Assembly: GCA_008638375.1 (NCBI GenBank)
Contig: CM018031.1
Span: 64,202,688 to 64,266,687 of the forward strand
Length of the DNA: 64,000 nucleotides
From: Nyssa sinensis
Lineage: Eukaryota > Streptophyta > Magnoliopsida > Cornales > Nyssaceae
Direction: 5' to 3'
Under the pieces are notes generated by a model. That model was not told where the DNA came from, searched no databases, and saw only the letters and a program-made list of their open reading frames with translations. The position numbers and the translations under genes were made by a program. Within the stretch, counting starts at the first letter, position 1, and each line of letters opens with the position of its first letter. This document shows, piece by piece, positions 27,731-39,175 of this stretch.

Positions 27731-29119
27731 GGTCCTTCAATCATCTGAGCAGCCAGAATCACAATGAAAATATCAAGTAAACAATAAAATTCAAAGATAT
27801 TCAATAAAACTATCTTGACAATCAGAGTGTTAAACCCATGGAATTATCGTGACTACTTAGCTGAGCATGCCATAATGATAGCCAACCATGCAATCACGCA
27901 ATTTTTGTTTTTCTTCTAGACAAATACGATATTGAGATCTTTTCCCGGAACGCGATTGGTTTCTAAGATCATTTCCGGCTCTAGGCCTTTTATTAGTTAG
28001 TCCCGGTCCAATTTTTTTTTTTTATTTATCAAAGTTAGAATTCTTTGCTACCTCCCTCATTGACTGTGTGCACAAAATTGGGGATTCGGAAGAGAATCCT
28101 GATGTTTCGAGCCACCTTGTGCGCTATTCTCCATTGTGTAATCTTAGAAAAAAAAATACTTAAATACACACGCACACAACTTTGTACTTTTTTGGGCACA
28201 AAGGTGTGGCCAAAATACTTTGGACCATAAAGATTATGCAATAACCACCAATGGTGGCAAAATAAAGTTCACATAATTCTTCAACAAAAATAATGTATGC
28301 TTAGATGGTGAGCCCTACGATAAAAGAATAACTGAAACCACGTTTTTTGAACTTGAGCTGCAAATGTTTAAGATTAAGATCCTGATCCAACCCATAATAC
28401 AACTCAACAGCGTCAAATTCTACAAACTGACTACAGCCCATAAGTTTGAATTCACTTCCACATGAAATTCAATCACAATCATTATGAGTACAGGATTAGG
28501 GAGCTCTGCTCAGAATCTGATATTTACCATTTATAGAAGGTTATGTACAAGGCATTTTAAACCACCAATAATCTGTTGTAGACAAATTCGTATTTCCATC
28601 TGTAAATGGATACATTGCCAATTATTTTAGATAGTCAAGTTCTGGTAATATTTGTGTCCTGGTTATGAATACTCAGGTTCAACTCAAATCATGCTACGTC
28701 CAAAGTGAGTCAGAAGCATTTGTAACTCCAAATCTAAGTTGTTATGGTACCTCTCCCATAAGTTTAAGTCCATTAGGCTAACACCTTAGGGAAAAAGATG
28801 AGATCAATGGACTTAAATTTCACACCCACGTGTATACGCATGAAACAAGCAAACAGGCTACCTAAACCATTTCATGTTTACATGAATGTTCACGAAAAGT
28901 TTTCCTCACTCAGAAAATCTATTCAGCTTTAGCAGGTCTGCTAACAAACTTTCAAAAGAATAACAATCTAATGTTTCTGAAATGCTGAGTAATTGACAAT
29001 ATCTCACATTTGATTGTTTAGGAAAAACCAGAATTAACTTGTGCATGCTTGATTTCAAACCATAACGACCGAGGTAAAGCATGTTGGGCAATCAAGTAAA
29101 ACAAAAATAAGGAAACACA

Positions 29120-29420
29120 AAATCAGAAATGAATGCATGGATGAGAAGCTAAAAGGCACCAATTGATGACGAGATGATAGAAGGCTGTCTAAGGTGGTCT
29201 GGTCATGTGCGAAAAAAGTAATGAATGTCCAATAAACAGGCAGACTTCGATCCAAGTTGAGAGTACTAAAAGAACAAGCCAAAAGATTATTGGTTGATGC
29301 AATAAGACATGACATGATGGCTTATGATACAACAAGTACAACTGTAGGTTGATCTAAAGGAAGAAAAGAATCCACCTAGGACAGCTGACTCCATATAGTT
29401 GAGACTTAAGGCTTTGTTGA
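29120..29420 (+). mobile_element. decayed RTE-type LINE fragment (C-terminal RT end)
   Basis: Broken plus-strand frames give the ending typical of plant RTE-clade LINEs: APIDDEM, LRWSGHVRKK, then a basic region and RTADSI near 29380-29395. The order matches the copy at 31490-32680. Stops and shifts make it a relic. Confidence 0.55.
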
Positions 29421-30415
29421 GTTAGTGTCAATCCGTGAATGAAGTCAAATCCGTGAATGAAATCCAAATAATCAAACAATTACAGGCAAAGAACATTATA
29501 ATTGAGAGAAAATGGGTGAGTTTTTAAAATATGGTAATGAGACAAAGGTGGAGGTGTGGAGCCTACACAAGACACCATTGAAGTAACTAAGTCAACTGCA
29601 AGCTAATGGCTGGTCCTCAAAATGAATGAAATGGAAGTCAGCAGACTGCCTGCCAACCATCTGGACCACCTGTGCTCCAAATCCCAAACGAAGGTTTCTA
29701 CAACCGAAGAAAAATGAAAGAAAAAAGGAAGAAAAATAAATAAAACAAAATAAAAATACAACCAACCCGCACAGATAGTAATAATATAGTATGTGAACCT
29801 CGGGAGGGGATTTCAATTCCAAGTTTCCCCATATTTAAATTTCTTGTATTAACATCTAATCATCTTTCCCACTTTACAATATTCGTAGTGAGTTCTAAGC
29901 ATTTAACATCTAATATTTACACTAGAAAGAACAAAAGTAGAATGAGTCATGTGAGATCTAGCAGGTTCAGCATTATAGAATTAGTTGTAGTGCCTTGAAG
30001 GCAGTATCTAAATGGTCCGAGGGATTCAAAGACTGACCTAGTCATACCATGCTCCTGGTTTGTAGATTGTATATCTAACAACAATGTCAAGATTACCTCA
30101 AACTGTGTACAAGTAAATATTTTGCGGAAAAAATATAGTCCCTCGGTCCCATATTAAGAGTCTCTTCGGGGAAAACTAACTTTTTAAGGAGACAAGTGTT
30201 TTAGTCCTTTTACACATGAGTGTACAGTATAAATTTTCAAAACTAACCTCCTTTCATATTGGATATTAACTTCACATTAACTTGGAAAAAGAGATAATTT
30301 GAAAATTTCACAACACTATGTATTGACTTTTCAAGCTAGACTCATATTTTACCAACAAGCACTAGCTTGACTAGTATCTCCTCCACCTTCCCATATGAGA
30401 GGTTGAGGGTTCAAT

Positions 30416-30735
30416 TGTTGGGAATATAATCATCTAACCAGGATTGGTGAGACACGAAAGCAAACAAGAAAACAAATCTAAAATCACACAGACACACAAG
30501 AACACAAAGATTTACGAGGTTCACCCTAGAATAGGGCTACGTCCACGGCTGCTGCGGTTTGACTATAATTTGAAAGAGTTACAAGTTATAATGAGATACG
30601 GCTCCTCGACTATAAATACATAGAATTAGGATAACATGAAAATAATGTGAAATACTAAAAAATACCCTCAAAAAAATTAGATCCGCGGAATAGGGACTAG
30701 TGTACAGTACTTATCAAGATCCACACTATCCAACA
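30416..30735. mobile_element. solo-LTR-like element (TGTTGGGAA...CCAACA)
   Basis: The segment starts TGTTGGGAATATAATC and ends CTATCCAACA, short inverted ends as in Copia LTRs. Internally it has the typical phrase AGATTTACGAGGTTCACCC near 30508 and a TATAAATA-like box (CGACTATAAATACATAG). No internal retrotransposon genes flank it, so it is probably a solo LTR. No clear 5-bp target duplication was found. Confidence 0.5.
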
Positions 30736-31489
30736 TTAAGTCCCTTAAGGGATAAAGTGTAAGTGTGTATGTGATTTACCTATCAAAAAAAAATACTAGA
30801 TGCATATTTTGTGACATTCTAAAAAGAAAGAATGACTCTTTTATTGGGATGGAATAAAAAAACTTTGACGCCAAGGTGTAAGAAAAGATCAGCAGATCAC
30901 TTAATTGAAGTGAGTTTAATTTTAAAACCAACTTAGGGAAGTGGCCGAAGTGCAGTGGAGTACTGTATATATGTAGTTAATGCCAGGGAACTTCATGAGA
31001 AATTCTATAGAAACACTGAAATTCATTAGTAGTATCTTACAGTTTACATGCAATGTAAAGCATTAAGAAATCCACAATGATCAATTGGTGTAACTGCAGC
31101 TCCCCCACCCCACCCCAACCCAACCCAACCCAAGGGTCAGTTATCCATAAAAACATTTGTGGTGTAATTGTGTAATATATAATTAAATTTCCTTTTGGTA
31201 AATCATATTACTTAGAACATGATGATTAAAATTATAGTAAAATAAGTTAAGTTATTTGACATTTTTCCCTCACATCAAACATATTGATGTAGTTACTGAA
31301 ATTATGGAAGATATTATAAAAAATGGTGACCATGCTGCAAAAGCATCTTCTAAGCAAGCTCATATAGAAGTTGAAACTGAAAATTTACCTAAGGATCTTA
31401 GATTAACGATGGAATTTTTTTTTTTATCACCCCCGATGGTACAGATCAGAATCTCAGATTTTCCATGCATAATTACATGGAGGTCAATG

Positions 31490-32680
31490 TCAACCTAGGA
31501 ACCACAACTTTCAACAAACAGAATTTGACAATGAAAATCAATTGCTGGTTGCCCCCTGGAGCAAAATCCTAGCTCTGTTCCTACCATCAAATACAAAAGA
31601 AACAAGGCATATTCAAGAAGACGTCCCATGCTATAGTTTGCAGAGGACATAGTTTTAATTGACAAAAGTAGAGTAAGGATCAATTCTAAGTTACAACTAC
31701 AGATAATATATACTCTATAATCTAGAGGTTTTAGGTTATAGGACTAAGATTGTACATCTGGATTGTAATTTTAGCAAAACTAGAAGTAGAAATGAAGATA
31801 TGGTCAAACTTGATAGCCAAGAGACACCTAAGAGTGACAATTTTTTTATAATTGGATCAATTATTCATAAAGAAGGCGAAATGAAGTACTTTCAAAGTAT
31901 AATGTTATAATGAAATCTCAAATAAACTGAAAGGGGGAGTTCTACAATTCTGAGGCTAGGTAGGCTTTAAGGTTTAGAATGTTGAAAAGTGAAGGAACGA
32001 ATGCTCCAACAATGAGCGTAGCAAAATTGAGGATGTTAAATGTGTGAGGACCTATGAAGCACCACGGACACTCTATTTTGGCTCACGTGTCCGTGTCGAA
32101 CACCGACACTCTCGAACACTTCCTGAATACGTATTTGGACACTTGAATCATGGATGTTTTGTTATTTTAATATCATAATAATATTTTTTAAATTTGTATA
32201 TTTTTATGCCAATTTTAATTAAAATAACATTAAGGTTTTTATTATATAATCATATAAAAAAAATTATATATATTCAACGTGTCTATATCTTTTTTTTAAA
32301 AAAAAAAAATAATGTGTTTGCGTGTCCATATCGTACCGTATCTGTATCGTGTTCATATCCCATGTCGATATCCGTACTTTTTAGGTGAGAGCATTACATA
32401 AGAAACAAATACATTAGTGGGAAGTTAGAAGTGGCACCAATTGAAGATAAAATGATGACAAATCATTTGGGATGACTTAGACACAATGACCGACCAACCA
32501 AATAGAGGAGTAATTTTATTACTGCCAAAAAGACAAGAGACGCTAAAAGAATGTGGGTTGAATTTATGAGAAAGAATATGACTGCCTTAGATTTATCTGA
32601 AAATATGCTTTACAAAGAGCGCTGACCCTGGTAGTAGGAAATAAAGCGAGTTGAGTACAGCTAAAAAGATGATGTCTGCC
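31490..32680 (+). pseudogene. decayed RTE-type LINE reverse transcriptase, interrupted by a TIR element
   Basis: Plus-strand broken frames show the reverse transcriptase core and downstream region of an RTE-clade LINE: FAEDIVLIDKSRVR (a decayed FADD box, near 31638-31672), IIGSIIHKEGEM near 31850-31880, and after an interruption RNKYISGKLEVAPIEDKM near 32400-32455. The coding relic is split at about 32048-32388 by an unrelated TIR element. Many stops and indels are present, so it is long dead. Confidence 0.6.
32048..32388. mobile_element. non-autonomous TIR element nested in the LINE relic
   Basis: The insert starts CCTATGAAGCACCACGGACA and ends GATATCCGTACTTTTTAGG. Read from the other strand the end is CCTAAAAAGTACGGATATC, so the termini are imperfect inverted repeats. 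Inside is GTGTCCGTGTCGAACACCGA, a phrase common to a dispersed plant repeat. LINE homology resumes directly after it, which shows that it inserted after the LINE. Confidence 0.55.
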
Positions 32681-33510
32681 ATGTGTAGGTACATTTGCAC
32701 GCCGAGGTCCCAAAACTCAGTGATGAGTAAACATCAAAGATCGACCAATGAAGGTATGCATGTTATAATTTAGAATATACAACTCCACTACTCCGGAAGA
32801 TTTCATTAAATCATCCAAATGTTAAATTAAAACTACATTCTAAAAGATGAAGAAATAGCAACAATTTTTAGAACATACCGACATAACTCATTGAAAATAT
32901 GATATTGCACACATGAATATATAATTCTACGACTGTATCAAATATAAAGAATAAAAACCTTGCCAAAAAGAAAATCAAGATTCCAAATCAAAAAACGGAA
33001 GCAGCAGAAAGAGAGGGAGAGTAGACGCACCTCAGAGAATGGCTGTGAGAGATTGAACCAAGAAGAAAGTAAATTCGACGAATACAAGGGGCTGACGCAA
33101 ACACCGATCTGATCTGAGGCTGAGGAGGGAAAGCTTCAGTATTTTCACGAGAATCGGTTTGCCGGTCACTTTCCCCAAAATTTCTGAAGATTTACCGGAG
33201 CCTTGCGGAATCGATTGATGAAAATTGTAGTGATTGGGCCACGTCCTGCTGAATATATAATAGGTTTGTAGTGTAGTGATCGGGATCATGACACGTCAGC
33301 CGAAGTAGGACCCACTGACGAGTTTCGCAATGTGGGATCGCATATACGGGAATCGAACTCCGTGCTTCACCCTTTTTTGGGAAATTAAATGGGGGCTTTT
33401 ATTGGCGCTCCAAATTTGTGCCTAGCCGTCCCACCCCACTCCCTTAAAAAAGGCCGTGCAAAAATCAAAATGAGGTTACGTAGGGGAATGACTAACATCA
33501 TGTTTGACTC

Positions 33511-34064
33511 GGATGTCATTGATGCGATACGACAATATAATTTCAACATGGCACGAAATTAATAGATTTTATACCATAATATAATTTTAACGTGGCATGA
33601 AATTAATAAATTTAAAATGAATATAAATAAATTTGAATTATAAATAAATTGAGATATATAACTAATAAAATTATTGTGTTTAAATTTTAGAAGTATCAAT
33701 TTATTTAACACATTTAATTATAAAAAATATCATAAGTTCAGATAATTCGTTTCACGTCGAAAGTTTATAAAGGTTCGGAGAATTTTTTACTTATAAAAAA
33801 AGTTTTTACTTTGATCACATGTCTAAAGTTTACTAAACTTAAAAATTATTTATACATAACTTTTTTTATTTAAAAATTTAAATAAACAGGTTAAACGTGT
33901 CGACACGTGTAATGTGTTTAATAAATAAATTGGATTTAGATTTCGAAACTTAATACGATTAGTAAATAATGTCGGGTTAGGATACATTGATATATTTTTT
34001 GAATACGTATGTCTTGACAGGATCCGAATATGACACGATAACATAAGTCGACACTCCTATATTT
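33511..34064 (-). mobile_element. non-autonomous TIR element, family A copy 2
   Basis: Read on the minus strand it starts GGAGTGTCGACTTATGTTAT and then follows copy 1 (1166-1660) in the same order: CGTATTC, ACCCGACATTATT, TTATTAAACACATTACACGTG, and a terminal ATTTCGTGCC...TGACATCC. No coding capacity. No clear target duplication is visible at these ends. Confidence 0.55.
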
Positions 34065-36092
34065 GGTGCGATAGAATAAACATTTTTAGAATGTTCGTTA
34101 TTTTTTTTCTTTGATATAATTGAAAATATTTATTTTATGAAATGCGCATTCTATCAAAAATCATCACAAACATTATTTTAACCTAAATGAGTAATTTTTA
34201 TTATCATTTTTATTTTATTTCCTTTTTCATTACATGAAATGACAATTTCATTCTTATGTATCAAACGTGACCTAAGAACTTCAATAAAAAAGATAGGACA
34301 GATAATTAGGCGGTAACGTAAATCAATTTAAAACGCGACATAAATTATATTACGATGATTTTCTACTTTAAAATAGATTTTACATATCAAAATTTAATTT
34401 ACATTAGCATTAAGTTTTTTCATACTACTTTATCAATTTTTTTCCATTGTGGAGGGCTAAAAATAGCAATTGGATTTTATATATTTAACTGTTGAGGACC
34501 AAGTGTTTTTGATAATTCAGCTTTTTATATTTGATCTATAGGTAAATTATATTAATTTTTTCTAAAACTTTTAATAATTACACTAATCTCTTTTAAAATT
34601 TTTAAAATTACACTCCATTTAAGAAAGAAGACATTATGAATGGAGAAATAAAACATTTTGATTTTAAAACCGATGATATATGATAAAAATTATCTCTTTT
34701 CATTTCTCTTTCTCACAAATGGAAGACATCCATTTATCTCAAATGAAAAAATTTCAAACCCGCTAAAACATAAAAAAAAATATTGCCAAGTTTTTCTTTT
34801 CCACTCTCATTAGTCATTTCGGGCATGTTTGTTTCATGAATTGAATAAGGATAGATTAGCTATCTCCTTTACTAATCATGATAAGATTACTAATCTCACC
34901 ATTCTCATTCTATTATTTTATTCATGTTATGAATCATTATTTATTTCCGATATTATTTGTAAGCCACTTTTTCTTTTTAAACACCAACTTCACTCATGAA
35001 GACTAATTCATGTCCAGTCTCTCTCTCTCTCTCTTCTTTAGAGTTGCTTTTTTTTTTAGGGAAAAATATTTTTTAATCCTAACCAAGTAACTAAAATCTA
35101 ATAGTGAACAGTGATCCACCTAAATAGATGGATTAACAATTACAACTCTAGTTAATTACTATAAATTGATGAATTTATTAAATTTATTACTTAATTATGT
35201 AGGCTATGCTATTAGAGCAACAAAAAACTATAAAACCAAAAAAATAAAAAATAAAAGTAAAATTTATTTGTTCGAAACATAAGTAGTACTTATCCTTCTA
35301 ACAAATAAAGTTTGTGTAAAATAACTATAAAACCAAAAAAATAAAAAATGGTCAGATTTATTAGTCCGAGACATAAGTAACTCACCGAGTTATGAGTTAC
35401 TTATCGATATAAGAAGAAGAAAAATTAGTTGTTGAGAGGCTTATAGTATCTTAGTTTAACAATAACCTTAATAATCATAAAGACGAAGAAGAAAAGGGCA
35501 ACTGTAACATGATTGATATAAACATGATGCTGGGGACTTATCACACACGCACACACATACATATATATGTATATATGCATAATCTGTTGAAATATAGTGT
35601 ACACAAGTGGCCTTCATTTAAAAATACTGTAGTCTCAAAACATGTTAGTATGCATTTTACATAAGTAACATTCATCTAAAAATTATAGTACCATGTTATC
35701 ATGATCGAAGGAATTACGGAATAATTACTCTTACATATGTGTCTGTGATCTAGACATATAATTAAATATATGATCAACTTAACTCTTTTTTTTTTTTTTT
35801 ATACAATGGTGGAAGAATCTAACAATTAATTACTAGTGTAGTATTATAAAAAATCCAACCCGCATTAATTACGTGTGAAGTGAATATTCATGTGATTCAT
35901 AGAGGACCTGGATCATTTTTCCTTCCACATGTATTATTGAGTTGAAGCAAGGTGTAATTGTGTTCAACATTTAGCAATTAATAGGCACCAAACAGATTTG
36001 GTACTATCACTACCAGAAAAAGTTAAAGGCAGCCAATTTATCACAAACAATACTCATTTCTTTCAGTCCCTTAATCATACAATCTAGATAAG
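34065..36092. other. gene-free AT-rich intergenic DNA with short repeats
   Basis: No supported gene. A roughly 60-bp direct repeat containing AACTATAAAACCAAAAAAAT occurs at about 35227 and 35322. Other content is low-complexity, including CT and TA microsatellites. Confidence 0.4.
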
Positions 36093-36520
36093 AGTCAACT
36101 AGAATTTTTGACTCGACCTGGGTGGTTTTAAAATTTATTTACCCGACCCAAGTCCTTTCAGGTAGTTTTTAAAAGTATATCAATCTTATACGCTTTTGAA
36201 AAAAATTTCTTTGAAAGGCATATAAGACTCCTGCGCTTTTAAAAGGCGTATAAACTTTATACGTCTTTTAAAGGCGTAAAAATTTATACGTTTTTCAAAG
36301 GCTTCACCCTCGTTTACCGCAACTGGCTCTTCTGGTTTCTGTAACTATCTATAATTTGATGCGATCTGATTATCCAAGATGTCAGATCCGGCCATATGCA
36401 CCGGCACAAAGTTGAACCTCTCCGACAGAATCTTCTTTTTCTCTTCCAGTAGTCCCACAAAATAGCCATACAACACTTTTGAGTTCTCTCCCAACTACAG
36501 AGTCAATCTCCAAGTAATCT

Positions 36521-36551
<31 letters not shown>

Positions 36552-37220
36552 AATCGCTCACACCCACTTTCCTCCCACCAGATCTCCTCAACATCTCAAA
36601 GCCTTCCAACCCAACATCCTCCAAGAAAAAACTTTGGCAAAACAGCCCTTCCTGCTGTAAAGCTCTTTTTCTTTATTCCAAAAAAGCAAACCATGACCAT
36701 TATCTTCAAGCCCATCTCTTCATTAACTAAGCAAATGAAAGGATATAAAAGAAAGAGAACAAGAGATCTCAGTAGACTTCCGGCTTCAAAGGCCACCAGC
36801 ATGAAGTGGGGAAACAAAGAGGAAGATTTCAACAGAGCTCCCTCGACGCTAAAGATCGAAGTCTGGTCTGAATCTGAAATCTCTAATCTTTGAGCAAGAG
36901 AAGTGTACTTGTGAAATTTTAAATATGATGCATTGGCGCTGCTGGAATTTCTAAGGGGACTTTTTGGGTTCCTAAAATGTTTAGAAAGACGACCTACTGG
37001 CATTGTCGCTTTACGGGACTCTAAATTGAAGACACCTCTTTTTTTTGCATCAGGGAGACAAAAGTCTTTGAAAAGCATAGAAATCTTATACGCTTTTCAA
37101 AAAAAAAAAATTTTAACACTTTTAAAAATTACTTGAGTCCGAAAAATAAATTAAAAAGAACTTAGGTCGGGTAAATAAACTTTAAAACCACTCGGATCGG
37201 GTCAAAAATTCGAGGCAACT
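36093..37220. mobile_element. TIR element carrying a captured GPAT fragment (Pack-type)
   Basis: The two ends are inverted copies over about 110 bp. The left reads AGTCAACTAGAATTTTTGAC then GGTGGTTTTAAAATTTATTT and ACCCGACC. The right, read on the minus strand, gives AGTTGCCTCGAATTTTTGAC, GAGTGGTTTTAAAGTTTATT and ACCCGACC. Internal to both arms is the same TATACGCTTTT-type sub-terminal motif, repeated several times on the left (36190-36300). Between the arms lies a glycerol-3-phosphate acyltransferase fragment and nothing else, so the element looks like a non-autonomous DNA transposon that picked up host gene sequence. No perfect target duplication was found. Confidence 0.65.
36380..37000 (-). 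pseudogene. GPAT: glycerol-3-phosphate acyltransferase (GPAT/RAM2-type) N-terminal fragment
   Basis: Minus-strand frames give the N-terminal HAD-like domain of plant sn-2 GPATs: VEGALLKSSSLFPHFMLVAF, EAGSLLRSLVLFLLYPFICL, EEMGLKIMVMVCFFGIKKKS, then (next frame) EDVGLEGFEMLRR and KVGVSDLPQVMVESFLRDYL. A third frame gives a stretch containing YGYFVGLLEEKK and FNFVPVHMAGSD. Two single-base insertions break the frame, near 36621 (extra C on plus) and near 36479 (extra T on plus). The acyltransferase half is missing. GPATs of this group make cutin, suberin or symbiosis lipids at the ER; this copy cannot. It lies entirely within the TIR element. Confidence 0.85.
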
Positions 37221-38122
37221 ATTTAGTTCATTTCTTCCAGTGTCCTGCTGTGACGTACAATCTGGATAAGATGCAATTATTTGGTTTCAGTATTAATTAA
37301 AAACAGATAACTGAGACCGCAGTTTTAGGTTACCCAATCAATGAGGATGAACCAACGAAGAAAGGACAAGAAAATGGATTGTGATATTGATATAACCCTT
37401 TCCAAAATACCTCATTAATATAGTTCATTCAATTTGTATGTATGTATTCCTTATGTGTGTTTATATGTATGTATATATATATGTATATATATATGAAAAG
37501 AAAGTTATTATTACTTATTAATTTCGAGTACAATCTACTTAAGTCAATGAATATCTATTATATTAATATATGATTCTCATGTTTTGTATATGTGATAAGT
37601 ATTTATTAATTCGAATATATTATATTAAAAATAATGAAGAATTTTTTCTCTCAATGGCCGGCTTAGTCTTGTTTTCAGCTTATTTGTGATAAAAAATATA
37701 ATAAAAAAAATCTTATGTATGTATTCCTCTCTGTGTGTGCGTGTATGAACTTACCAAGAAGCTCAGGAAGATCGTAAAATGCAAGCAAAAGGCAATATTA
37801 ATGAATCTGTGCCATTTAATTAAACTAGATGCCTCGTGTTCTTCGAACAATTTGGATTATATTCGTAAATTGCGAATGGGACTCGTAACATTTGACTTAG
37901 CGTGTATGATTTCTCTTGCACCAAATAGGGCAAATTGTGACAATATTTTGTGAAAAAATCTATAACAAACTGATACATTCAAACAATCTCAAACAAAACC
38001 TATTTGCTCGAGAAAGAGATAGAAAAAGAAAACAAAATTCTCAGACAAAACCCTAATAATCTAGACAGATAATCCACTAACTATGAGGGCTTATATAAAA
38101 AACGGTTTTAAATTTGTAGCCC
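37221..38122. other. intergenic DNA, no gene seen
   Basis: Low-complexity AT-rich DNA with TA repeats near 37470-37495. The right end should include the 3'UTR of the OEP7 gene. Confidence 0.4.
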
Positions 38123-38353
38123 TTACTCTCGATCGCCGGCGGCATCATCGTTGACCGGAGACTTTTTAGACCCCTCTTCCTTGTTGCCATCCGCGTCGTC
38201 GGGGTCGTGAGTTGTGTCAGAATTGCTTAGGGCGGTTCGAGCCTTCTTGAGCCACGGCTTGAACGCGAGTTCTATGGCTAGCCACGCAGAAGCTAGGGCT
38301 CCAACAACCACAATCGTCGATGTCAGTGAGTTATCCTTCGTTGATCGCCCCAT
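38123..38353 (-). CDS. OEP7: chloroplast outer envelope protein OEP7 homologue
   Basis: A 76-aa single-exon protein: [20 protein letters not shown] opens into one membrane segment (about residues 13-30), followed by [13 protein letters not shown] and a charged C-terminal tail with [11 protein letters not shown]. This is the layout of OEP7, a signal-anchored protein. The hydrophobic helix plus the positive patch after it direct insertion into the plastid outer envelope without a cleavable transit peptide, with the tail facing the cytosol. The frame is open further upstream (to 38581), but that part has no similarity and the Met at 38353 matches the family start. The tail is somewhat longer and more acidic than in the founding members. 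No indel or other damage is seen. Confidence 0.85.
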   Translation of the reverse strand: MGRSTKDNSLTSTIVVVGALASAWLAIELAFKPWLKKARTALSNSDTTHDPDDADGNKEEGSKKSPVNDDAAGDRE

Positions 38354-39127
38354 TGCAGTTGACTCAATCAACTCTACTCCCTTCCTTCCTATCCAAGTAA
38401 GCGTGTATAATGTGTAATGGTAGTATACGTATAGGTATATATATTCATTCATTAACCTAATATTAGGTTTAAGTAATGTAGTTGTACAACAAAATACGGT
38501 TTCGTAGGTCCAAGAAGGCCCATCAAATGCCGTCTTGTCCGCGATTACTAGCAGTAGCAGTCTAGCTGGATTATCAGTCAAGATTTCAGTTAGGGTGTTG
38601 AATGTAAATGCAAAATGCCGCCGTTCTAATGTAACGGGTTAAGAAAAAAATAAATGAAATGCAAAAGTTTTATGATTTAGAGTGAGAATAGTTTAGGTAT
38701 CTTATTCGACTCGATTGATTATATATTTAAAATAGTATAAATATTCTTAAATATTTTTATATTTTATTAATTTTTTTACATATATAAATTTCAATTCAAA
38801 TATGTTATATATAAGATTTATATATATAATAATATTAATTGATTAATTTTAATTTAAAAAAGTCTCGTTATCTTTGTTGTCATTGATAAGAATAATGTTA
38901 CTGTTAACTTAGCTTATAAGATAATGTATTTTAGTTACTGAATAACAAAAAAATTAAAGATAAAATAGATGAAAATTTGAGATAATTACAAATTCAGTAG
39001 TTTAATTTAAGATAAAATTTTAAAAAGTATAGCAATATTCATTTTGTAATTTTATGTATTAAATTAAAATCTCATAATATTTGTGGAATTTGAATAGCCT
39101 TAAAAGTTATTTCACAATCTTCCTACG

Positions 39128-39175
<48 letters not shown>

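Larger units (their letters stand above)
27745..33235 (-). promoter_or_regulatory. putative 5'UTR exon and long 5'UTR intron of the F-box gene
   Basis: On the minus strand a gene-like, less AT-rich stretch at about 33031-33235 ends TCTCTGAG followed by the donor GTGCGTC. A fitting acceptor lies at 27745, 14 bases before the F-box start codon. A TATA-like TTATATATT lies at about 33252-33260, just upstream of the exon. If joined, the intron is about 5.3 kb and filled with retroelement debris. This is inference from splice signals and composition; the upstream exon could belong to another transcript. Confidence 0.4.

Noticed and set aside
31256..31498. Plus-strand frame of 80 codons ahead of the LINE relic
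   Set aside because: It looks like part of a retroelement or old exon, but I could not match it to a family with confidence and it runs through a T homopolymer.
38354..38581. Upstream extension of the OEP7 frame
   Set aside because: The additional 76 codons have no family similarity and would bury the signal anchor; the Met at 38353 matches the family start.
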